DNA of 64,000 nt from Macrothele yani (taxonomy: Eukaryota; Arthropoda; Arachnida; Araneae; Macrothelidae): assembly GCA_039090855.1 (NCBI GenBank), contig CM077025.1, positions 96,576,489-96,640,488 on the forward strand. The letters are read 5' to 3'. Numbering within the stretch: the stretch's first letter is position 1; each line of letters begins with the position of its first letter. Shown here piece after piece: positions 54,371-64,000 of the stretch. Under the pieces are notes generated by a model. That model saw only the letters and a program-made list of their open reading frames with translations, was not told the DNA's origin and ran no database searches. A program made the position numbers and the translations under genes.

Positions 54371-55090
54371 TTTTTATTTAGAGCGTTTACCGTAAACGAC
54401 ATATTTCTTTAAATTCTTTCACAAATTTCCCAATTTCTTGAAAATTTATATTGATATTTTTTTTTTCAATGTTTCTGTGTTTTTGTGTTAGCCCTCCTAA
54501 AAAAAAAAAAAAAAAAAATACCCATTGCACTTTTTCAAAAACGTGCCCCCAACGTTGTGGGGGATACATTAAAGATGTATATAGTGCATATAGAACTTCA
54601 CATAGCATTATGCAATGAACAATGATACTTGTGTCATTCCTGCAAGAGGGTTCTGGAAGCTTGCAAGTGTTGGCAGGTGCAAAATGCCAGTGAGATTCTT
54701 CGGTTCTTTGCATGCCTCAGGTGGGAGATTTTACTCTATAAAGGCCTGTTTTTTTTTTTCCAGATTCCATCTAGTGAGTACTGCCATCATTCTTAAAGTC
54801 GAGGTTGTCTTCTTGACTTGCTTTGAATTCTCATTTGTAACAGAGTATGAGAAATAATACATGTTTACATACATATAGTATTTGTCATACTTTTTATACA
54901 TATAGTATTTCTCATACTCATAGTATTTTCTCATACTTTTTTAACTTCTTTTTTCCCTGTGGATGTCAGAAAAAGAAAACTAGAACAAGTGTGTATATAT
55001 TTCAACTGAAGAATTTCAGCCTCAGTATTGTTACAATAATGGAAAATGTCCTCTCTTAATCAAATAGTGTGTATGTGTGTGTTTGTAGTA
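54371..55090. other. No gene seen; low-complexity spacer
   Basis: Long A and T runs (about 54498-54518) and short tandem repeats of 'catatagtatttctcatact' at about 54875-54935. The open frames here are low-complexity. A (GT)n-like stretch lies at about 55065-55085. Confidence 0.55.
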
Positions 55091-56340
55091 CACACAAGGC
55101 CTGTTCAAGAAAGACTTGCGCCAAAATTTTCGAACATGTATGTACAAACCTGAACTACATATGGCTGTGGTCCTTTTCAAAGAAATCTCCTCCGGAGGCA
55201 GTGCACCTGTCCAATTGTTGGTGCCACTCCTCGAAGACATGCTGGAAGCCATCTTTCTGCATCCTTTTCAGAGCAGTCTCTGAAGCTTTGAAAGTCACAG
55301 GGTGTTAAATCTGGACTGTATGGAGGGTGTGGAACCGTTCCCAAAAGTTTTTCAGCTAAGAAGGTAGTGACTTAATGCACTATGTGAGGACGAGCATTAT
55401 CATGGAGTTTCCAACCATTTTGGTGAATGTGTGGACGCTTCTTACGGATATGTACGATCAGCGTTGTTAAAACAGACATGTAATTAATCCGCATTAACCT
55501 TGGTATTCAGTGGTACAATATTCTGGTACACCATTCCTTGGTTATCAAAGAAAGTGATTACCATTACCTTCCTGGAAGACTTTTCACATCATGCCTTTTT
55601 TTGCCTTTGGAGATGACAGAGTTTTTCTTGCAGAGCTTTGTTGCTTGCCCTCTGGATTGTTATGATAAAAAAAAAGTTTTATTGCCTGTAATCACAGACT
55701 TCAGGTAGTCCTCATTTGAAGCAATTTCTTGCTTCAAAACTTCACACACCTCAACATGCACTTGTTTTTATTCAGGCGTCAGGAATCCACCTTGCACCGA
55801 ATCACATCATGTGTTGTAGTTTCTCACTGAGTATAGTGTGGGCACTTCCAACTGAAATCTGTAAATGTTCTGCTATTTGTCTCACTGTGAGCCAATTATC
55901 CTCACAAATAATCATGGCTGCCGTGCCTTCCATCTGATCAGTAATGGCCGTTGGCAACACCCCAGGTCCACCTTGTTTCCGAAATGATTCGCTGCCTTTG
56001 CAAAATTCTTTTAACTGCCACTGTGCTGTACGATGTGGCATCACATTCTCACCATATGCCTGCACCAACACTTCCTACACTTCAGTATTCGTTTTCCTTA
56101 ATTAAACACAGAGTTTCACGCTGTTCCACTGTGATATCCATGACTCGACTGAGAGAGGTGGGTGCAAACAAACACTTCTTCACATCATTCTACTCAAGGC
56201 CACGTGCAACGCTATGGTTTGGAAATTCATGCGAAGGGAAGTCAGGTGTATGCTGTGATGATTTGGTTCCAATATGTAGCTACATTATTAAAAAAAAACA
56301 AAAAAACCCTGCACAAGTCTTTCTTGAACAGGTCTTGTGA
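55091..56340 (-). mobile_element. mariner-like element
   Basis: Inverted ends: CACAAGGCCTGTTCAAGAAA at about 55093 and, on the minus strand, CACAAGACCTGTTCAAGAAA from about 56339. Both are followed by GACTTG(C/T)G(C/T). Size of 1.25 kb is right for mariner. A TA precedes the left end; the right TA is not intact. Confidence 0.8.
55140..56090 (-). pseudogene. mariner transposase, heavily decayed
   Basis: Minus-strand 56071-55802 gives AYGENVMPHRTAQWQLKEFC, then LTVRQIAEHLQISVGSAHTI, the two helix-turn-helix units of a mariner transposase. Beyond, broken frames give EVCEVLKQEIASNEDYLKSV then ITGNKT, in place of the usual GDE-type catalytic aspartate motif. MVYQNIVP follows. Near 55200 a further frame gives WHQQLDRCTASGG, matching the mariner C-terminus. 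Many stops and frame changes show long inactivity. Confidence 0.75.
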
Positions 56341-57484
56341 TTGGTGCTTTTGTATAACAGTGATGATGTAAGGACATGTCATGGCATGTTTGCAAACAAC
56401 AATAACTGTCAGCAGCTGACACATTTCTTGTGTTAATTTCTGCCTGGATAATAAGCAGATAGGCTCTTGTTAGTTGTGCTTCTACAAGCAAATTTTTATA
56501 TGGCAAGGATTGATTGTACACTTTATCTTCCTTGTACAGAATGGACATGTTTCTGAGAAACCTTGTGCAGTTAAATTTGCACAACTGAAACTTAAGGAAC
56601 CACAGGAAATAGTGTATTAAGATCTAGGATCGTTTGAAATTGCTTATCTGTATGCTTTTGTACACTAACATTTATGTAAATTACTTATGGTAATACAAAT
56701 AAGGAGTGATGAAGAGCAAAAGTGTATACAAAAAATGAGTTTGTATTTTTGTAAAAGGTGCATTCAAAAGTGAAAGATTTTAAAGAATTTTACAAAGCAA
56801 ACACTATAGCCTTAACTAGAATGTGAGTCGTTTCTATGCTATTCATCTCAAGCATATGATTTACATAAAGCTTATGGCTGAAGAACAGTAGTGGACCAAC
56901 TGAAGAACTCCCATAAAATTTTGCTTGAGCCTTTTTTATCATCTCAGCCAACATAGGAATATTGCATTATTTCTGGGTTAGCTCAAGTCATTAAAAACCT
57001 GGAAATCATGGAAAAGTCGGAAAATATCTAAAAGTAATGGAAAATGATGTACTGTAATTATTATTATTTCTAATGCAGAGTTGAGATGGGCAAGATATTT
57101 GTTCCTTATGGAAAACACTTTTTATTTTAACAGCAATGAACTATGAATGCTATGGGATTACAGAACAAAGCTATTTTTGGCAAGAGTGGGGTCCCAGAGT
57201 ACTTTTCACAAATAAAATCTTTTTGGTTCTTCATAACCTGTAACTGAGAGAACAGTTGCTTGCTTGTAGGAGTTTGTGAGTTAAGTGATCTGTTGAGTTG
57301 TGATAATTATTTTTGTGTTTTTCACTATAATTTCATAATCAGTTTATAACAGTGCCTGGGTCAAATGTTCTTTTAATCTTGTCTGAATTTCAGACCATTA
57401 CAAATTTTGGGGCATTCAGTGCTGATTATTTAACCTTCTGTGTTTTGCTAGTAATTATTCCATATAACTCTATTGTCCTCTCCC
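56341..57484. other. No gene seen
   Basis: AT-rich sequence without recognisable coding content or terminal repeats. A stretch at about 57000-57050 ('aacctggaaatcatggaaaa') looks like a remnant of the 'ccttgaaaa'-type repeat at 46935. Confidence 0.5.
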
Positions 57485-57730
57485 TTAAAAGAACAGTAAA
57501 CTCATTTCGGGCATATTTTTTTTTTTCGCTCGAAAATGTAATGTTGAAAGATACATGAAATATGACGCAATCGGAAATGCTTTATCATAAGTAGTTCTCT
57601 GGCTAGAGCGTTATTAAAAACCAGCAGTGACATTGCACTAGATAAGAGACCGGATGCTCAGTGTGCGGAGTGCTCCAGTTGGTGCTGTTTACCGTTCTGT
57701 GCATCCCAGTCGATCCCATAAATCTGTAAA

Positions 57731-58188
57731 ATGGCTAGTGTAAATCCTTATTCATTTGAACCATGATATTCTGTCAGTACAGTACAAATGTTTAACAAGG
57801 AATGTGAAAACAAATTTGATTGTAGAAAAGGTAATCTTGACTGGTGCCAATGTGATAACTGTGAGAGAATGTCAACAGACGTTGAGTGTTTGTGTTGCAA
57901 CGAGAGTGATCAGATGATGAAAATAAAAGGTAGTGCCCAATGTATAATAAACCACAAATCGTTTGACAGTTGTCTTTAAACATCCACAGCTTACAGGCAA
58001 GTTGTTATCAAATGATTCTTCGGGCAGAAAATAACGAGAAAAAAAAAAACAAAAAAAAACTTTTATGTAACAAACTATGGAGACATGTTGCATACAAACA
58101 ATTCGTATATTGGGTGAATGCCTGGATACCTGGAGGGCGAAAAATCAGAAAAGTAATCCCTTCTTGTGTTGTGAGAATGTTTTCCTGA
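57731..58188 (+). pseudogene. P2X7 C-terminal-domain-like protein, broken
   Basis: The C-terminal cytosolic domain of P2X7 receptors is a cysteine-rich zinc-binding fold; stand-alone versions are known in many invertebrates and fish. From the ATG at 57731 the frame reads MASVNPYSFEP, a TGA at 57764-57766, then MFNKECENKF and GNLDWCQCDNCERMSTDVEC, followed by LCCNESDQM and the GSAQCIINH stretch. A one-base shift near 57976 moves to LNIHSLQASCYQM, and the frame ends LWRHVAYKQFVYWVNAWIPG then IRKVIPSCVVRMFS, stop at 58188. This is the full domain in order, in a single exon, with no channel part. One nonsense and one frameshift inactivate it. It lies 240 bp inside the Kolobok left end, which suggests it is element cargo. 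Confidence 0.75.
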
Positions 58189-58280
58189 ATCTAATGAACA
58201 GTTCCACTTAGTAGTTCTAATTCTGACTATTATATAGCTCTAATTATTGTACTATTCTCTTTTACGTGCGGTATTTCAAA

Positions 58281-59018
58281 GTAACTTGTACAAAAAACTA
58301 GCGGATAATGCTTACCTTGGCATTCCTTTCTAGCGACGGGAACATTTCACGCACGTGTTTTCCGGTCTTTGTTGATGTTATTGTCCTAAAGTCCGTTGTA
58401 TGTGATGACTGGCTTTACTTCTCACACTTTTCGCTGGGTATACTCATTGGATCTTTGCCTTAGGATTCAAACATCAATTTTTACCGTTCTTTATACTCGA
58501 AATTTTCGCCCATACTCTGGGCATCTTCAGGAGCGTGGCGACTTTACCACCGATGTTCGTGGTTAACTTCGCGCTAATGGAGTCCGATACTCCTTGTTGC
58601 CATTCGTCGGAAAAACTTTCCTGGATATATTTCGTTATCAAGTCCGGCTGGCGCCATCTATGTTTCGTTAAGAACACTTTTTTTTTCCGTATTTTTTTTT
58701 ATTTTTATTTTTTTATTATTATTTTTTTTAATTTTCTTCTCCTATCCTGGTTTTCTTGTCTTTTTTTGCCTGTTTTTCTTTTGTTGTTGTTTTTCTTGTC
58801 TTATTAGTTCTTTCCACTGGCCCGATAATGTGCTAGGGTCGTTCTGGTTACATACCCTTGCTTTATTTTTGTAGATTAATATTGCTTCTTCCTCCTCATT
58901 TGCCTTTCCGATTTTTTATTCTTTTTTAGCATTTTAATTTCATCGAACTTTGGGAATGTCCGGTTTTCCAAGCAGAATTGCACTAACGCAGTTTTGGCTT
59001 CTTTTTTTTGCCAGTTAG
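58281..59018 (-). repeat. Left inverted arm of the Penelope-like element
   Basis: The arm is the inverted copy of the element's 3' end. It contains the antisense of the endonuclease end, a T-rich stretch at 58677-58810 and the hammerhead-like core (minus strand 58530-58504). Confidence 0.85.
58504..58530 (-). ncRNA. Hammerhead-like core in the left arm
   Basis: On the minus strand: CTGAAGA, one T, GCCC, a 7-base loop, GGGC, then GAAA. This is the CUGANGA-helix II-GAAA order of a hammerhead, with the same extra T as at 45967. It is identical in the right arm. The downstream cleavage helix is not convincing. Confidence 0.45.
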
Positions 59019-59117
59019 TTTGAATACTCTGTTTCAGAAAAGCAACTTACATACCTGTACTGATACCATACTCGTCGCACCATTCAGTGATACATAAAAA
59101 AAAACAGCATAGTAAAC

Positions 59118-59840
59118 TTGATACGGCGAGCATACACACACACATCTAACAACAGGCTAAAAAATCAAGAGCTAGAGTTTATCTCGAAAATATCACAAGA
59201 GTATGGGTACCCGAGCAAGCTAATTAATAAATGGATACATGAGAGTAAAGAGCATATGACTCAGAGTAAAGAAGGCCAAGAAGTGCACAACCAAAGGAAG
59301 ATGAGAAATAAAAAATTGAAATACATTGGAGCTTTCCCATACCTGGAAGGAGTGAGTAAAGAAATCAATAGGCACTGTGCTAAATATGACTTACAACTAG
59401 GAAGCTCAGTGCACACCGTGAAAAGTATGACTGTCAACAAAAAAACAGAGGAAAAAATGCTAGAAGAATCAGGAACCTACGAAATTCCAATAGCACACAT
59501 ACCCCAAATATCGTACATTGGAAGTACGAAAAACAGATTAAAAAAAAGACTTAAACAACACATATCTAACTGGCAAAAAAAGAAGCCAAAACTGCGTTAG
59601 TGCAATTCTGCTTGGAAAACCAGACATTCCCAAAGTTCGATGAAATTAAAATGCTAAAAAGAATAAAAAATCGGAAAGGCAAATGAGGAGGGAAGAAGCA
59701 ATATTAATCTACAAAAATAAAGCAAGGGTATGTAACCAGAACGACCCTAGCACATTATCGGGCCTGTGGAAAGAACTAATAAGACAAGAAAAACAACAAC
59801 AAAAGAAAAACAGGCAAAAAAAGACAAGAAAACCAGGATA
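59118..59840 (+). pseudogene. Penelope-like C-terminus with GIY-YIG endonuclease
   Basis: The open frame 59118-59600 begins within the region after the reverse transcriptase (RLKNQELEFISKISQEYGYP). It continues with IGAFPYLEGVSKEINRHCAK, then a GIY-YIG-type segment: IPIAHIPQISYIGSTKNRLK and KRLKQHISNW. The first half of the motif, usually VYKIPC, is TYEIPIAH here, lacking the usual cysteines. After a stop at 59600 other frames continue with FPKFDEIKMLKRI and an arginine/lysine-rich end. The reverse transcriptase proper is absent, so the copy is 5' truncated and frameshifted. Confidence 0.75.
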
Positions 59841-60275
59841 GGAGAAGAAAATAAATAAAAAAAAATACGGAAAAAAAGTGTTCTTAACGAAACATAGATG
59901 GCGCCAGCCGGGCTTGATAACGAAATATATCCAGGAAAGTTTTTCCGACGAATGGCAACAAGGAGTATCGGACTCCATTAGCGCGAAGTTAACCATGAAC
60001 ATCGGTGGTAAAGTCGCCACGCTCCTGAAGATGCCCAGAGTATGGGCGAAAATTTCGAGTATAAAGAACGGTAAAAATTGATGTTTGAATCCTAAGGCAA
60101 AGATCCAATGAGTATACCCAGCGAAAAGTGTGAGAAGTAAAGCCAGTCATCGCATGCAACGGACTTTAGGACAATAACATCAACAAAGACCGGAAAACAT
60201 GTGCGTGAAATGTTCCCGTCGCTAGAAAGGAATGCCAAAGTAAGCATTATCCGCTAGTTTTTTTGTACAAGTTAC
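59567..60275 (+). repeat. Right inverted arm of the Penelope-like element
   Basis: The arm contains the end of the endonuclease frame and the 3' noncoding end. Its 67-codon frame (59878-60081) is mirrored on the minus strand of the left arm only because the arms are inverted copies. Confidence 0.85.
60025..60051 (+). ncRNA. Hammerhead-like core in the right arm
   Basis: CTGAAGA (60025-60031), T, GCCC (60033-60036), loop, GGGC (60044-60047), GAAA (60048-60051). Preserved in both arms, so it was present when the arms formed. Helices I and III are not clear. Confidence 0.45.
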
Positions 60276-60659
60276 TAATGAACAGTATTCAAGTTTTGTT
60301 TGTTGCCCTGGAAATGATCCAGACTATTTCGATTAATTTTCACTGTCACTAAAGATTTGTCAGCTGCTGTCTATATACGAGAGTATAAAGGTATTTTCCA
60401 TTGAACTAAGAGCATATTTTATAGTTTTTTTTTTAAGTTTCTCCTATTGTCATGGGAGAAACAACTATGAATATTTCTCATAGCCCAAGTGCAAAATCAT
60501 TAATTGACCCACCTCTCCCTCACGAAAATAAAAATACCATAATAGTTGAACATGATATATAGCTCTAGAAATAACAGTTAGATAAAAAGGCAGTTTATCT
60601 ATTCTATTATTTCTACTGTTATTACTATATGGCAGGTTAGTCAGATAGAAATTTTTCTA

Positions 60660-61395
60660 CCAGCAGTTCACATCAATGAGATTCTTTCGCGGATTCGCAG
60701 ACTTCCGCTTTTTTGTCATAATTTGGGTCATACTTGAGATTGATGCAAAACTGAAGAGAAATTTTTTGGGGGGGAGGATGCTGTTTTTTTGGCAGGGTAT
60801 GGTTTTTGATCTTTCAAAACTTACAAAAACGGAAGCTAAACAGAGTGAAGATTTCCCCCACAATGGTAATTTCTTTTATTCGCGATGTTTTCCTGTCCAG
60901 TATTGTTGTTAAATATAATTTTATTCCATAAATATTTTATTTCAGCTTGAAAAATTGGAGGAAAATTTTCCAAAACCGGAAGTGAGACAGCGCGAAAAAT
61001 TTCCCTGTAATCTCCAGACAAGATTCTTCCAAGAATTCGAGAAATTCTGCCATTTCCATGATCATTCCTGCGGTTCTCGAGATACATGCATAACTGAACA
61101 GAAATTTTGGGGGATTGGTGGTGTTGATGGGGATTGTTTTCCGTCTGAAGACGGAATTCCAGCTTTCAAAACTTTCGCAAACGGAAGTCGGACAAAGTGA
61201 AGATTTCTCCCGTAATCGTAATTTTTTCCCTCGCAATGTTCCTTCTACCCAGAATTGTTGTTAAATACCATTTTAGTCCATAAATATTTGTATTTCAGCT
61301 TGAAAATGGAGTAAAAATTTTAATATCGAAGTCGGAAGGGGCAAATATTTCGCCTGTAATCGTATGCCCCCCCCCCTCCCCAATGTTTCTCTGTC
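60660..61395. repeat. Tandem repeat of about 340-bp units
   Basis: The unit starting 'gagattctttcgcggattcg' at 60678 recurs at 61019 as 'agattcttccaagaattcga'. Second-half landmarks 'ttgttgttaaatataatttt' and 'atttcagcttgaaaa' recur at about 60905 and 61255. It belongs to the same family as 1960-2560 and 13796-13980. It is a later insertion in, or internal part of, the Kolobok-type element. Confidence 0.75.
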
Positions 61396-61468
61396 CCGTG
61401 TTCTTTTTGTTAAGTGTCAGTAATGGTACATTTGATGTTCTCCATTTTAATGTTTACATAAATGAACT

Positions 61469-62658
61469 TCAGTGAACAATTCTGTTTTGCTCATGCTGCA
61501 TTATATTCATACTTTCTCGCGGCACGTTCCGATTTTTCACCTGGTGAAGAAAGTTCAGCTTTTTTCTTTCATCACCAGTCTCTTGTATGAGTTCAGCATC
61601 TCCATTACACGTTTGAGCTGACCACCATAAATGGTTGGTTATACTGGACCACCATGCTTCTAGTAAAGGAGCTTTCTTTTCAGCAGCTTTTAGATTTTTA
61701 GTCAAACTTTTGGCCATGCTCTACACATCAAACTGATTTTTTTTTTTTTTTTTGATTGGAGGTTTTTTTTTAAAATGATTTATTAGACCTGGTGGTGGTA
61801 CAAAGACACGGCAAACAGGCAGACATAGACAAGATACAGATGTTTCACATCAACAAGTACATATCATACATTTTTACAGTATGCCAATTGATCAATTTAC
61901 ACAGAGACCAGTGTTGATCAAGTAACGAACAAGTACACATCAAACACGATTTTACAGTATGCTAAATGACCGATGTACACAGAGAGCCAGTGTGATCAAG
62001 TGATCAAGTAACACACTGAGAGTCAGTGTGAAAAGACAAACACAAACATCCATGCCTCACCGGGATTCAAACCCGGACCCAACTATGGCGAATAGTCACA
62101 AGCCAGCGCCTTAGACCACTGCGCCAGCGGGATGGCAAACTGAGGATCAATTTGGGGATATTTTTTCTTCATGAGGGCACAAATGCTTCTATAAGTCTAT
62201 CTGATAAAAAAAAAAACTGATATCTTTATTTCTTCATAGAGGCCTGAGAGTAATGAATTACACGCATTCTTTTCTAAGTCCCCGTCAAAAACACCTTTTT
62301 GGATGACAATACAAACAATATTTCCCTTGTGAATATCCGTAATGGAATATGTACAGTATTTGACGTAAAAACGTGGCGAATCAAACTGTCCATCTCCGCT
62401 CACCCAAATTTCGGAGTCGCATAATTTTAAATCATCAGTAATTTGTTTTTTCATACTGTGCCACGTAAACTTGATTACTGGCCCAACTAAAAATTTCACC
62501 ACTTTGTAAAAAGTAGTGCTACTGAGTGATTGTAAACCAAATGTTTCAGTGAAATCCATAAACTGCTTAAAATTCATTCCAGTTGTGTAAATTGCAGCAG
62601 AAAGTTTGGTGACTAACAAACAGGACACTTGCAACACAAGGAGAGAAATTCCTGACAC
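61469..62658 (-). pseudogene. Kolobok transposase remnant, split by a SINE
   Basis: Minus-strand 62658-62197 gives FTETFGLQSLSSTTFYKVVK, VGPVIKFTW, and the conserved core WVSGDGQFDSPRFYVKYCTY followed by SITDIHKGNIVCIVI. GDGxxDSPGxxxKYxxY is a hallmark of Kolobok-type transposases. After the SINE, 61717-61469 gives MAKSLTKNLKAAEKKAPLLE and SITNHLWWSAQTCNGDAELI, the next conserved block (NHLWWxxxTCxGD). No THAP finger is visible upstream, where only about 250 bp remain before the terminal repeat. Frame loss follows the second block. Confidence 0.8.
61737..62135 (-). mobile_element. tRNA-derived SINE with a different body, inserted in the Kolobok transposase
   Basis: On the minus strand the head from 62135 has A box tggcgcagtgg and a slightly altered B box (ggtttgaatcc). 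The body contains near-duplicate blocks of 'acttgatcacactggctctc' and 'gtgtacttgtt', and a poly(A) tail ends at 61737. An 8-bp target duplication, caaactga, lies at 61729-61736 and 62136-62143. The head resembles the other SINEs but the body differs, so it is a second subfamily. Confidence 0.88.
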
Positions 62659-62916
62659 TAATTAATTACCTTGTACTTTCCCTCACAACCCCTACTGCGC
62701 CGAGTACACAGATGTCGCTGGTGCGAGAAGTGGTCTGACTGACCATTTGTCTAGTGTGACGTCATCACCAGAAACTTTGTCGGCTCTTTACTCAGCTCCC
62801 AATGCCCGTGGGGAAACAAATTTCGACTCTATGAGCATCACCCCGTCACCCGCATAACATGACAGCAAAAATTCGTATTTTCGAGGATTTTTTTTTTAAG
62901 TTTGCTGTTCCTTTAA

Positions 62917-64000
62917 TTAAAAAAAAAACCCTGCTTATTTTGGTATGTTCTGATATTTTTTTAACTTCCAATGCTAATTTAAGTAGAGATCCTTATTAAG
63001 TATTCCTAAAAATTCGATTAAACTATCAAAGGCTATTTTTTAAAACAATTCATGATTTGTTCTGCATCCCCCTCACGCAGAAAAAAAAAAAGAAATATTT
63101 TCTGCCGATTTTGGTATGTTCTGATATATTTTAAACTTCCAATGCCAATTTAACATGAAGATACATATTAAGTATTCCTAATAATTAAAATTTTGTTTGT
63201 TTGTTGGGCAATTCATGACTTTTTTAATGTTCTGTTAAGTTAAAACATATTTATTTCAAATAAAGGCTAGTATTTTTCCTCCTTGCGATACGAAGCCTGT
63301 ATTCAAGCAAAATCAGCGTACTATATATAGGTTGAAATGCAAGTAATTGGCTCTACTACAAATATATAAATTATAGCTGTAACAGTTTCTGTTCAGCCTT
63401 TTATTTAATTTGGAGATTTGTCTGTTTTAACTGGTACTTTGACTTACCTGCCACTTAGGTAAAATTTCAATTTACACCCCTATGCGACAGGTCCTGGAAT
63501 TTTTTTCCCCAGGTCATTTACATTTCTCAGCAGCAGTCCACATTCATAAATGTAAATTCCAGGAAACACAACAAAGTAAGGCATCGGTCACTGGCAACTG
63601 CTGCAAGAACTGCACCAGATATGGTACTGATCATTGGTAAATGAAGCCAATTTCTGCCAAATATGAAGTGCAGTGTGATAGCACTAGCTGCAGTCACTGG
63701 ATTATTCAGTCAATGAAGCCTACAGAAAAATTGGCAACCTTGCCAAAGTGCAGAAAGAGTCAAATATAGACATTCTCCATGCAAAGGAAAAATATAGTCA
63801 GGGGGACTATCTACATGCCAAGAAATGGTGGAAGCATGTTTACAGCTGTGCTTAACTTGTGTGTATTTGAACTTGGATTTTTGTACAAAAAATAAAAAAT
63901 AGAGCTAATATAAAAGATAGTTTAAGTGCATATTTGACTTTACATAAATGAAACTTTCTCACCATGTAGGGCCATGTGCATTTCAGAAATAATCAGCTCA
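62917..64000. other. No gene seen
   Basis: A stretch with an internal duplication lies at about 62935-63060 and 63105-63190 ('tttggtatgttctgatat', 'aacttccaatgc(t/c)aattta', 'agtattcctaa'). A less AT-rich patch at about 63540-63840 has short frames in plus orientation but no domain I can name. Confidence 0.5.

Larger units (their letters stand above)
58281..60275 (+). mobile_element. Penelope-like element with long inverted terminal repeats
   Basis: The left arm 58281-59018 is the reverse complement of the right arm 59567-60275, about 710-740 bp at some 95% identity by eye. They share 'gtaacttgtacaaaaaac' at the outer ends and 'ccagttag' at the inner ends. The 550-bp centre plus the start of the right arm encodes the C-terminal part of a Penelope-like protein with a GIY-YIG endonuclease. 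Inverted terminal copies produced by unusual reverse transcription are a known feature of Penelope-like elements. It lies within the Kolobok-type element. Confidence 0.82.
57489..62912 (-). mobile_element. Kolobok-type element with TTAA borders and later insertions
   Basis: The ends are AAGAACAGTAAACTC at 57489 and, on the minus strand, AGGAACAGCAAACTT from 62912, matching at 12 of 15 positions. TTAA lies at 57485-57488 and 62913-62916, the target duplication typical of Kolobok. Inside, a P2X7-domain-like frame lies on the plus strand near the left end and a Kolobok transposase remnant on the minus strand near the right end. A Penelope-like element (58281-60275), a tandem block and a SINE were added later. 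Confidence 0.72.

Noticed and set aside
54615..54725. Possible exon ending at 'gcatgcctcag|gtgggag'
   Set aside because: The frame is short, lacks a clear acceptor and is not conserved with anything I recognise.
59878..60081. 67-codon protein conserved in two copies (also 58474-58677 minus)
   Set aside because: The conservation comes from the inverted arms of the Penelope-like element; it lies in the 3' noncoding end.

Overview
This is animal genomic DNA, AT-rich (by eye about 35% GC) and packed with degraded transposable elements. No prokaryotic operons, true tRNA or rRNA genes, or CRISPR arrays are visible. GT/AG splice sites, APE-type LINEs, Tc1/mariner, hAT, pogo-like, Kolobok and Penelope-like elements and tRNA-derived SINEs point to a metazoan with a large genome. 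The mix fits an invertebrate such as an arthropod, but I cannot name the species.

Host gene content is thin. Two plus-strand candidate exons, 11739-11878 (with a start codon) and 45719-45903, have good splice sites and compatible phase 0. They may belong to one unidentified gene with an intron of about 33.8 kb, so most of the window would be intronic repeat sequence.

Layout. 0.1-3.3 kb: a Tc1 element split by a hAT-like insertion, followed by a foldback palindrome. 3.85-6.3 kb: a minus-strand RTE-like LINE (copy 1). 7.3-10.1 kb: hammerhead-like repeats and a second, plus-strand LINE family (copy A). 10.3-11.4 kb: a small TIR element with a 48-bp minisatellite. 12.7-18.2 kb: foldback, THAP remnant, GC-richer tandem array and a dead hAT-like transposase. 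18.3-20 kb: a non-autonomous hAT. 21.5-25.9 kb: LINE copy B with RTE copy 2 inserted in its (TATG)n tail. 27-28 kb: tandem duplications. 29.5-32.8 kb: a composite element with the same 48-bp minisatellite, a 150-160-bp tandem array and two SINEs. 33.6-39.4 kb: hAT inside hAT, with a Tc1 inside the inner one. 39.5-45.7 kb: further hAT-like elements, a foldback split by a Tc1, and another Tc1 at the junction of a tandem duplication. 46-49.7 kb: a 140-bp insert carrying an intact-looking hammerhead ribozyme, then a pogo-like element holding Helitron and SINE pieces. 50.7-53.6 kb: RTE copy 3. 55-56.3 kb: a mariner remnant. 57.5-62.9 kb: a TTAA-flanked Kolobok-type element.

The most interesting items are: (1) the 140-bp insert with a perfect 14-bp target duplication and a complete type I hammerhead fold, plus several degenerate relatives elsewhere in the window; (2) the Kolobok-type element, which carries a P2X7 C-terminal-domain-like reading frame facing its transposase and holds a Penelope-like element with long inverted terminal repeats; (3) a three-level hAT/hAT/Tc1 nest, a palindrome inside the inner hAT, and other dateable nested insertions.
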